Positions 19,579-27,188 of a stretch of DNA of 27,188 nucleotides are shown piece by piece. This DNA comes from Saccoglossus kowalevskii (taxonomy: Eukaryota > Hemichordata > Enteropneusta > Harrimaniidae), in NCBI RefSeq assembly GCF_000003605.2, contig NW_003140820.1, positions 180,894 through 208,081 of the forward strand, written 5' to 3'. The position numbers and the translations under genes are program-made. The first letter of the stretch is position 1. Each line of letters starts with the position of its first letter. Below the pieces are notes generated by a model that saw only the letters and a program-made list of their open reading frames with translations, did no database searches and had not been told where the DNA came from.

Positions 19579-21687
19579 ATGCAACCGACTGGGTGTACGG
19601 CGAACGACGAACGTGGTAAGCGAGACACGGGGATTCCGGAGGAAGCCAACAACGGCGAGTTGACGCCAGATGATCAATCAATGAGCGATGATACGATACA
19701 GCAGTATGAGAGGGAGAACGGTTACTATGGCGATCAGTATGATGCGGATGATGAGGAAGACACTTTCTCTGAGCATGAACATGATACGCTGATGGAGAAA
19801 TACCAAAACCTCTTCGACGAAAAGCCGCCATTTCAGATCAAGAGCATCATGGTTACGGAAACGAATTACATCGGCGATGGCGAGTGCGTGATTGAGAGTT
19901 TTGATCACGTGGATGTTGACGTCATGCTAGTCCTGGACAATATAGCCATAAAGGATGAAGAAAAAGACGCGTTTCAGGAAGTGAGCCAGGATATTCCCGG
20001 GTTTGCATGCGTGCAGTTGCGGAGAGAAATGGTGGCTATGTGGAAACATTTTGAACTTTACTTGACGGAAGGTGACTTTGATGGATTTTACATGTCGGCG
20101 CGAAAGATGCAGAAGCAGGTGTTTGAATCGCATCGCAAGCTGTTCTCTAACTCTGTGCTGGATCAGGAAACGTTGTCTTCTTTCATAGCCAGCCACGCCG
20201 GATTTAGAATGCCCGATGAGAACATGGAGGCTCGAGCCGATTTAGTCATCAGTATACCCTGCGACGGGTGGCCATCTTGCGCCGAGAAATGGTTCGGCCG
20301 ACCGCGTAACTGGCCATCGCGGCGAACAGCAGAGCGCATGCGACGAGTTGGATACCATCTAACGGCGAGGTCATTGAACCCGGAATGTGATAGACATGGG
20401 ATTCTTTTCCGCATCTCCATGGCTCAAGTGGAGAAAGAACTGATGCGGTTATTGACGGACAAACACATGTTTATTTATCAGTGTTTAAAATCAGTTATGC
20501 GTAAAATAACGGACGAGTACCCAGCGATACGCCCAGCACTTCACCCGTATCATTTGAAGACTGTTATGTTGTGGGCGTGTGAGAAACACCGGGGAATCTA
20601 CTGGCAGGACACCCCTGGGGCGGTATGCGTTCTTCATCTTATAGACGACTTGATGAATTGTCTGCTGAAAGGGTTTTGTCCAAATTTCTTCATGCCACAG
20701 TATAACCAATACAGTCACGTAAACAAAACGTGTCGTCTCGAAGCAGCGAGGAAGATTCAACTTTTCCGTCAGCGACCGGAAATATTACGCGAATGCCTGA
20801 CAAGGTTTGGATTTCTAGACGCGGAAAACGTGGACCAGATTGTAGACACTCGGCGGCATAAAGCTACTCTTAAGTTGTCTGAGTTTCTGGTCTCGTTGGA
20901 CCCCCTCCTCTTTTCCGAGAGTTCGACCGGGTCTGAGTTTACAACGGAAAGCACCGAACGACTTGATGATGAGGTATTCGAGAAACCACCTGTTGAGCAC
21001 GTTCCGGGGAGTCAGAAAGAAATAGAGCCAACGCAGATGATGGAGAAATCACAGTTGTCACAGCAATCGCCTCTAAATCCCCGCCATGCTGTTCCACACC
21101 GACCCGTGTCAAGCTACAGCTCTCGCAGTTTTCTCTCGCAGACTGAGAGTGTGGGAACGAGAGACGAATGGACGATGATCTGCAGGACTTTCAACCCGCA
21201 CAAGAAACAACAGATGAGACTTCACCGACCGACGACGACCGCACGAATTTTTCACACTCCAACGAAAGAGCAAATCTTCGAAAGGTTGCGGAAAGAACTT
21301 CATCGAAACACAACGGTGAAACTCGGCAAAAAACCAAGTAAGTTTACCAACCCTGATACTACAGAACTGTACGATTTGGAAAAGTCTTTATCGTTTCAAG
21401 ACAAGCTTAACGAATCGACCTCAACGCTACGAAGTTTCTCGGCCAACAACAGAGGGCAGCAGCAGAGCCGTTGCAGTACTGTATCTGCGCCATCACGCCT
21501 CGACCCAGTTACAGGGAAGATCACGTTTCCAAGTCTCCGACCCCAATCCGCGCCGGCTTTGACGCGATGGTCACGCGTTCTGATTAACGGGACGTACAGT
21601 ATCAATAGGTCGCCGCTGTTGATCTCTGACACACCGGTATCTGGTATGGATCACGGTTTTGTAATAAATAAAGAGAACGGTTGGTGA
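19579..21687 (+). CDS. Mab-21 / cGAS-like receptor domain protein, 702 aa
   Basis: Intact intronless frame; the start is fixed by an upstream in-frame TGA and A at -3. Residues 1-70 are acidic and probably disordered. Residues about 95-250 form the nucleotidyltransferase core. G99-D100 stands where the family has Gly-Ser, and D112/D114 (DHVDVDVMLVL) fall at cGAS E225/D227 spacing. D221 (ADLVISI) is the likely third metal ligand, followed by CDGWPSCAEKWFGRPR-NWPS (228-247). Residues 255-440 match the helical Mab-21 C-terminal half, with KTVMLWACEKH and HLIDDLMNCLLKGFCPNFF. The cGAS zinc-finger cluster is absent. Residues 450-702 are a basic, Ser/Thr-rich tail with RPQSAP (654-659). Active relatives sense nucleic acid and make cyclic dinucleotides for STING; others are catalytically silent. 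The Ser-to-Asp change leaves activity doubtful. Confidence 0.92.
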   Translation: MQPTGCTANDERGKRDTGIPEEANNGELTPDDQSMSDDTIQQYERENGYYGDQYDADDEEDTFSEHEHDTLMEKYQNLFDEKPPFQIKSIMVTETNYIGDGECVIESFDHVDVDVMLVLDNIAIKDEEKDAFQEVSQDIPGFACVQLRREMVAMWKHFELYLTEGDFDGFYMSARKMQKQVFESHRKLFSNSVLDQETLSSFIASHAGFRMPDENMEARADLVISIPCDGWPSCAEKWFGRPRNWPSRRTAERMRRVGYHLTARSLNPECDRHGILFRISMAQVEKELMRLLTDKHMFIYQCLKSVMRKITDEYPAIRPALHPYHLKTVMLWACEKHRGIYWQDTPGAVCVLHLIDDLMNCLLKGFCPNFFMPQYNQYSHVNKTCRLEAARKIQLFRQRPEILRECLTRFGFLDAENVDQIVDTRRHKATLKLSEFLVSLDPLLFSESSTGSEFTTESTERLDDEVFEKPPVEHVPGSQKEIEPTQMMEKSQLSQQSPLNPRHAVPHRPVSSYSSRSFLSQTESVGTRDEWTMICRTFNPHKKQQMRLHRPTTTARIFHTPTKEQIFERLRKELHRNTTVKLGKKPSKFTNPDTTELYDLEKSLSFQDKLNESTSTLRSFSANNRGQQQSRCSTVSAPSRLDPVTGKITFPSLRPQSAPALTRWSRVLINGTYSINRSPLLISDTPVSGMDHGFVINKENGW

Positions 21688-21816
21688 GCTGTGGACAGCT
21701 TGTAAAAAAATGAATGGTTCTAAGATCCAACTCACAGTACTATTTCCTCAAATAATTTACCTCGATGGCGAGAACACAATCAATTATATTTTTAATATCG
21801 TCAGGCAGTATAAAAT

Positions 21817-21822
21817 ATTAAA
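21817..21822 (+). terminator. Probable polyadenylation signal ATTAAA
   Basis: A variant hexamer 130 bases after the Mab-21 stop, followed by a GT-rich stretch (21853-21870, GGTTTTGGCAATGTG). An AATAAA at 21667-21672 lies inside the coding end and is less useful. No other AATAAA is seen before 23271. Confidence 0.4.
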
Positions 21823-21839
21823 CTATGACAAAATGCATA

Positions 21840-22252
21840 TCACGAATTTTCAAGGTTTTGGCAATGTGCAATGCCGGGATAATCTGGTACACGCTGAAAA
21901 CGGCTTAGATTATTTTGTCTTATTGCTCGGGAGTTACCTATGTCAAAAGTTATCTTTGTAGTTTCGGTAGTTTGATCATGACAGTTTCCGATTGCATTCA
22001 AACATTTTCGCCATCAGAGCTTTATTTTCACTTCGGAACTCATTAGTGCCGTAAATAAGACATTTTGATAACACGACTGTGGGCACTTGCAGACTCGGTT
22101 TGCAGAAAATGTCGAGATTTTAATGTGATAAAATACATAAGGTGCGTTTAGAAAATAATCATGCGTTTGTTTTAATATAGCTTGTATTCCAAACAAAGAC
22201 GAATACTGAGTGAAAAAAAAAAAAAAACAATCCGAAAGCAATATGCGATACG
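21840..22252. other. Non-coding, downstream of Mab-21
   Basis: No gene seen. An A-run (about 22214-22228) precedes the microsatellite. Confidence 0.5.
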
Positions 22253-22334
22253 CCTGTCTGTCCGCCTGTCCGCCTGCCTGCTGCCTGCCTGCTCGTCCGT
22301 CCGTCCGTCTGTCTGTCTGTCTGTCTGTCTGTCA
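22253..22334. repeat. Pyrimidine-rich tetranucleotide microsatellite
   Basis: Degenerate CCTG/CCGT units pass into a pure GTCT run of about nine units (from 22297). The open frames over it are composition artefacts. Confidence 0.9.
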
Positions 22335-22983
22335 ATCCAAGCCCAGATAATCCGTCCATGTATTCAAAAGTATTGATTTCACAATTACTTGTACAATACA
22401 TTTTAGTTCGAACTATACTAATCATTAGTTTCAAATCAAATGTACGTATTTTTGTGACATGTTCAATGACGTTTTCTCTTTGCGCCAACAGCAACTGTCG
22501 GTATTACCTATTTGTTGTACCCTGTTAATGCAGTACGTTAAGGGGGTGTATAACTTGTGTAATCTAATCCAACACAGTAATTGTAATTGTTGCGTTAGAT
22601 TGTGGTCAATCGCCAGCAGGCAAGTCATATTCATGTGACGAATAGAATGCGCATGCGTGTGTAATTGTCAGTACGTATCAGTAATTCAGAGGACATGCGC
22701 AATGTTTCATCAAACGAGCACAGTATTTTTGTTGTGACCTTGGACAATTAAACACATGATGAAGTGTTGACAGAAGTATAGGTTTATTCAATCGCGTTCC
22801 TCTAAATTTAACGCTAATTTATAAACATAGTTCAACAAGAATGTGTGATAATCAATAAGACTATGTAGAATATTGTAATAGATGTTTGAGTATATCTCAT
22901 CTCCTTTATCGGTTGACAAAACTTTTGTGTTTGTATTTTACTATATAGTTTTATCGCTATTGGCGATTGAAATATATACACAA
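22335..22983. other. Non-coding sequence
   Basis: No gene seen. TGCGCATGCG (within 22647-22658) resembles the NRF1 site with one mismatch. Confidence 0.45.
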
Positions 22984-23057
22984 TATGTGGGGTCCCAGTT
23001 GATAAAACTTGTTTTTCCTATATCTGAAATGCAAAATCGTACCGTTACAAGAAATTG
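22984..23057 (+). repeat. 73-bp direct repeat, copy 1
   Basis: From TATGTGGGGTCCCAGTTGAT to ACAAGAAATTG this matches 24361-24435 with about three differences, in the same orientation 1.38 kb apart. Flanks differ sharply on both sides. It could be a short interspersed element or the two ends of an unrecognised composite element. Element B copy 2 lies between them. Confidence 0.75.
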
Positions 23058-23153
23058 CCGTAGTATGCCAAACCAATCTAAAAGGAGTACGGGAAAAAAA
23101 ACAGTAGACTAAACTATGTATTATATCGGAAACACAGCCGATATGGACAATGC

Positions 23154-23177
23154 TTTTTTTTTTTGGGGGGGGGGGGG
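23154..23177. repeat. Homopolymer junction T11-G13
   Basis: Eleven T followed directly by thirteen G. A similar G10 run lies at 10952-10961. Such tracts are hypervariable and prone to sequencing error. Confidence 0.9.
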
Positions 23178-23231
23178 TATCAAGTGTAGTACAAACAGCC
23201 ATGGCGTCATCCAGCCACATCATAGCCTTAA

Positions 23232-23358
23232 AGCGCGGTGGTCGTCGCGCAGCGCGTGTTCATATTTCATGTAAATAAACAATGTATTTTACACGCGTTG
23301 TATACGTCGCTATGAGTCCCATATCGAAAAGGACGCGGCACGACGACTGCCGCCCTTA
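23232..23358 (+). mobile_element. Palindromic short element B, copy 2
   Basis: Same orientation as 15708-15836, with about six substitutions and one indel. Here both ends abut TTAA (CCTTAAAGCG on the left, GCCCTTAAAG on the right), the target duplicated by piggyBac-type elements. The inverted ends (GCGGTGGTCGTCG / CGACGACTGCCGC) are clear. Non-coding. Confidence 0.78.
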
Positions 23359-24360
23359 AAGTCACATTACTGGCTAGCACCGACTTTGAAAGTGTCTTTT
23401 TACAAACGGAAATTTTTTTTTTTCGTTAATAACATTTAAAAGAAACATTCTGCGTGATTCTGCGCCACTGTATGTTAGCAAAGTGCACCAAGCGTCATCG
23501 AACTGCACTTCGCATTTTTTACAAATACATTTTGAGAAATATAATGATTAATTAAATAATTTGTAAATTTTATATTGCTATCAATGTATTGTTCAAATGT
23601 TTACTACATTTTTTTTTGTAAAATGTAAATGCAAGGTTCAGTCTTCAATTTTTATTAAAAAGGCAACACAGATGATAAAAGTGTTTATGTGATCGTTATT
23701 TCATGTTGATTTACAAATCAAATTGAATATGAATGATGTATTTTTCGATACGTACCTTATATTATACATAATTTATCGACGCATATGAATCCTTGCTTAT
23801 TAAGAAATTACGATTACGGATGTTTCCAAGATGGCGTATTTCAAAACAAAGATCATTTGCTGGTTCCGGTGTCACGTGGTGACTCTGTCCTAGCACGTTA
23901 TCACATTCTCCATATTTGTTCATCGTACGTAGTTATTTGGTGTATTAATTCTTAGAACAGTTATCTATCGCGGAAACACTGTCACTTGACAGGTTAATGT
24001 CTGATAATGAAACACTGGAAAACCTTTAGTGCCTTTTGAATGTGTACATAGGCAGGTACCCTGGGCGGCGGCACGGATAAATAGAATACTAATATTGACG
24101 TTTACCGGAAACTGATTATGATTTTCACCACCTCAGTGGAGGTGGAATTAGATACGAGGTCGACAGCTCTATATTTTCGCCATTTTCTTGTGGTTTGTGT
24201 GGCAAAAAGTGATGAAAGTTTCTATCTCACAAGAAAAGGGCAGCTGACGAGAACTGGCACAAGCTGCATAAGTGCTATGGAAATACAGCTAAAGTCGAAA
24301 CTGATCACTCACTACTAATAACACGCCCTCTATCGGTATCTTACCCATAACATTGTTTTT
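23359..24360. other. Non-coding sequence
   Basis: No gene assigned. A GTCACGTGGT E-box is at 23871-23880. A 66-codon frame at 24118-24318 has no recognised motif. Its end holds GCCCTCTATCGG, a weak inverted CTCF-like word. Confidence 0.45.
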
Positions 24361-24435
24361 TATGTGGGGCCCCAGTTGATAAAACTTGTTTTTTCCTATA
24401 TCTGAAATGCAAAATCGTACCGTTACAGGAAATTG
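24361..24435 (+). repeat. 73-bp direct repeat, copy 2
   Basis: Partner of 22984-23057. It begins TATGTGGGGCCCCAGTTGAT and ends ACAGGAAATTG, with one extra T in the T-run. Confidence 0.75.
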
Positions 24436-24700
24436 TGTTTTGCAGAGTGACAGATGTGGCACTGTTACAATGTCTTACTGCAACATTCCCTACACATAAA
24501 TTGGTTGAGGGACTGATCATCTAACGGGGACGAACACAAAATCATCATTGGATGATACGGATGCAGCCGGGCCATCTCAACAGGTCACCGTATTTCCGGT
24601 TTATCGAAATAAAATTATATCCTAGGAAATACTGGTCCAACAACCTTCAACGTATTGACCAAAAATTTACTTAAAATTACGTCCAGAATGAGGAATTTAT

Positions 24701-24765
24701 GCTTGAGTTGCGTCCTCACAGATAACTGCATAGTTTGCAGTCGTCCCAGAGGGCGCAATTCAAGC
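24701..24765. repeat. 65-bp hairpin with nested dyad
   Basis: Arms GCTTGAGTTGCGTCCTC (24701-24717) and GAGGGCGCAATTCAAGC (24749-24765) pair at 15 of 17 positions. Inside lies a smaller dyad, CTGCA...TGCAG. It may be a foldback or MITE remnant, or a structured RNA. The right arm carries a CTCF-like word. Confidence 0.6.
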
Positions 24766-26350
24766 CCATATTTGTGACAATGTTGCTATAGTTGCGATAA
24801 TAAACATAATGAAACAGATTTAATTGATGTATTCTAAACAGTTTGTGTGCCAATTTGAATGATTGGTTGGCATTCTCGGTCACAATAAATCTTTTTTTTA
24901 GTAGTCAAACATAAGTTTATCACCTATAGTTGTACTTTTATCTAGAGAGATTTATGTATTTTATTAATACCTCATTGACCATCCATCTGCTTCAAACAGC
25001 TAACCTTGGTAGTTCGCAACCACTGTGCGTCTACCATAACTACTAACTCCTTGTAGCCAATGCTGATCCTCCACAGTATAGCCGCAGCCTTCGCTGCCTG
25101 TACCTCAGATTGCAGTCACGCTGCAATCTCTCATTACATTACAGCCCTCGCAGATGAAGCTTCATTACTAACACAGTTTTTTGAGTTGTGTATTATTTCA
25201 GAGTTCTCGCATTCACATGGTGGGGGCTCATAACATGTCCATCCTGGTATATTTCTTGTAAGCCAATGGATTTTGTTGTGTGCCACCCTGTTTTGTCAAA
25301 GTAATAAACTATATTTTTCATGAACACTGGAGTTCAGTTGAAACAGAAACAAAACTGGGATATTATCAATAACAGAATCAGTGTTATCAAGCATGAATTT
25401 GTTTCAAAGGTTGAACTATTTTGATGTTTTGAGCAATTTCAGGGTTTTAAGTTTACAAACTGGCTTGGCATGGACATTGTTATTCTAATTTAATTTACCC
25501 AATTTTAATTATCAACGAAAACAGAAAAATTAAAAACCCGTAAATTATTAATGAATTAAACCCCTCAATTTTCTCTGATTTACACAGAACAAGTCTATTC
25601 ATAGTGCAAACTAATTGGTTGAAGATATACTTTTTCAATACTATATTAATATCACACTTTGGCTTCAATCATTCGTATTGTACTGGTGGGTCAAAAGTCG
25701 CCCTGACCATTGTAGAATTCTGTGCAGGCATTGTGATTTAATCAAATTAACAATCATTTGAGATTTATAAAAAAAAAAGTTAAATAAATCTTGAATATAA
25801 AAACTTTCACGGCTTTCAGTAATTCAGTGTATAATTTTTCACTGTACTTTCAACACTTTGTAAAAGTAAACTTTTAATCAACAACTGCACTGCCTAAAAT
25901 GAGCCTTGTCTGCTTGCATAGTTTCATATAAAGTCGTAAATTAAGTTTTCTGTGAATAATACATAAAGGCAGTAAATTTACCTTGTAAATTCAAGAAGTC
26001 AGAAACAAGACTAAGATGACAAGACAGTCTTGTGATCAGATGTCATTTTTTTATTGATGTATCGAATTAAACCATAATCATTATTCACGAAGTACAGGAT
26101 TATGCATTCAAATGTTCATTTTATTTTATTTTATTTTAAATCATTGAAGTTTTGGTTAGTTATACAGACCGCCAGAAAGTATTTACACCCCTGTCATTTG
26201 ATCCGGGTAACATGTGTTGTCTTTAAAATATACTTATTACAAGAGAAACTGGTGCATTTTAGTCAAAATAAAACGATTGATTTGTGTTTAGTTTGTATGT
26301 ATGTAGGAGTTTTTTCAGTGAGCGAAAATCCTCATGGTTAACTCTAAGTT
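24766..26350. other. Non-coding sequence
   Basis: AT-rich; no gene seen. A 9-bp stem, AGATTGCAG / CTGCAATCT (25107-25129, 5-nt loop), is the only local structure noted. Confidence 0.5.
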
Positions 26351-26351
26351 C

Positions 26352-26429
26352 ATTTGCATATCATTTGCATCTCATTAAAATTTTGCACTATAAAGCATCT
26401 GGGACAGTCGTGTCCTTTCTCATGCAAAT
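26352..26429 (+). promoter_or_regulatory. Octamer cluster with TATA box
   Basis: ATTTGCAT at 26352-26359 and 26363-26370, TATAAAG at 26389-26395 and ATGCAAAT at 26422-26429. Octamer plus TATA at about 20-30 bp spacing resembles histone H2B-type or POU-controlled promoters, but no histone or other coding sequence follows within the window. GGACA-GTCG-TGTCC (26402-26415) is a short hairpin downstream of the TATA box. Confidence 0.3.
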
Positions 26430-27188
26430 TTGAACTGATTAGAAAGCTGAAATTATTTCAAAACGTGCTTCTGGGCAGGAATACCTGTCAATTGTAGTTC
26501 ATGAATATTCATATCAAAATTTAGTGTTTATGTACGTGTGAATGTAGCCTGGAATCCAGCCATGTTTAGAAATCTAATAACGAGTCAGTGAATTGAAAAG
26601 CAAATACTCAAAAGTATTTATATAATAGTCATGACAGAAGTTCGTGTCATCAATGATTGGTCGTCTCCATGACTTCTGTATATTATCATGGGAGTATGCA
26701 TACAAACGTGAATATAACTGAAAATATCTGTACAATACAGGTTTTGAAATATGCAAACCTGTTAATATAAATGAATAAAGTACAGTCAATATCATTCTGT
26801 TTGGAAGCATTGCATTTTTTTTTTTGAAAATTACATGTTGATGTGAATAAAATGAAAATGTACATTTCACTGTCCAATAACTATAGAGTATTTAATTTAA
26901 TACATCTGTGAATGGACGACCTATTGATTACCGGTCAGAACAGTCAAAGGATTTCCTGTGACATCACATAACACAGAGTATAGACAATTTAATTTGGATT
27001 CAATTTGATAATTATCGTATTGTCGCTCCTTTTAGAGTCTTCACTTTAATAATTCCTAATTTTGTCATAAAAGCGGAACCGTTCCATTCAGCAACACACT
27101 CTGACGTTGTTCTAAAATCAGCCTAAAATAATGAAGAGAAAAGCATTTGACCATAATTTTATTAGTCAGTAACATCGAGTAATGTTTT
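26430..27188. other. Non-coding sequence to window end
   Basis: AT-rich. The minus-strand open frames around 26574-26877 overlap each other, are Ile/Phe/Tyr-rich and lack motifs. Nothing supported. Confidence 0.5.

Noticed and set aside
19553-21632. Many minus-strand and alternative-frame open frames of 60-92 codons
   Set aside because: They lie inside the Mab-21 coding sequence and are shadows of its codon composition.
22182-22494. Open frames across the GTCT microsatellite (Cys/Leu/Ser-Val or Asp-Arg-Gln-Thr repeats)
   Set aside because: Tetranucleotide repeats are open in several frames by construction.
22984-24435. Long terminal repeats of a retrotransposon
   Set aside because: The repeats are only 73 bp and lack TG...CA ends. 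No primer-binding site, polypurine tract or pol-like frame lies between them.
1-27188. CRISPR arrays, tRNA or rRNA genes, bacterial operons, viral genes
   Set aside because: No spaced direct-repeat array, no B-box-like GGTTCRANNCC in a cloverleaf context, no rRNA signature, and no Shine-Dalgarno-led gene series was seen.

Overview
This is nuclear DNA from an animal. It has spliced-gene signals (AG acceptors, GT donors, polyadenylation hexamers), long AT-rich non-coding stretches, several MITE-like elements, and one large intact reading frame of the Mab-21 / cGAS-like receptor (cGLR) superfamily. The style of that protein, the SAM-domain gene remnants and the short palindromic transposon relics suggest a marine invertebrate, most likely a lophotrochozoan such as a mollusc. 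That placement is inference and was not checked by any search. I see no bacterial, organellar or viral gene.

Layout: 1-2.3 kb is repeat-rich, with the first of three copies of a dispersed repeat ('repeat A') and a diverged minisatellite. From 2.3 to 8.15 kb lies an eroded multi-exon gene, or tandem pair of genes, on the + strand. It begins with an initial exon (2368-2435) whose phase-2 donor matches the acceptor of a SAM-domain exon (3624-3831). That SAM exon carries one in-frame TGA where a glycine is expected. Further exon-like blocks follow at 5029-5256 and 6231-6548. A second SAM-like block with a stop and frame changes lies at 7463-7898, and a shortened repeat of the 6.3 kb block lies at 8052-8144. 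Repeat A copies 2 and 3, a MITE and an AT-rich degenerate satellite are interleaved.

From 10.48 kb there is a convincing promoter and first exon: a TATA-like box, a perfect GTCACGTGAC E-box, a TCAGTC initiator, a well-placed ATG and a consensus GTGAGT donor at 10738. The exon can be read in two ways. It may splice to 11414 and make a 75-residue basic protein ending just before an AATAAA. It may instead be the 5' leader exon of the Mab-21 gene, joining an acceptor at 19485 across an 8.75-kb intron. The two uses are not exclusive.

From 11.7 to 19.4 kb there is non-coding sequence holding eight CACGTG E-boxes, all followed on the + strand by A and a pyrimidine (CACGTGAY), plus a ninth in the promoter. 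There are also RFX X-box-like sites, a CTCF-like site, hairpins and three MITEs, including a clean hAT-type element with an 8-bp target duplication. The intact 702-codon Mab-21-domain gene occupies 19579-21687. The remaining 5.5 kb is non-coding: a microsatellite, a second copy of the 15.7-kb palindromic element, a 73-bp direct repeat pair, a 65-bp hairpin and an octamer/TATA cluster near 26.4 kb that could be a promoter for a gene beyond the window.

How the parts may work together: the Mab-21/cGLR gene and the decayed SAM-domain gene both belong to families that often expand in invertebrate innate immunity. The E-box cluster would suit control by a MiT/TFE, USF or Myc-type bHLH-ZIP factor. 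This link is a hypothesis.
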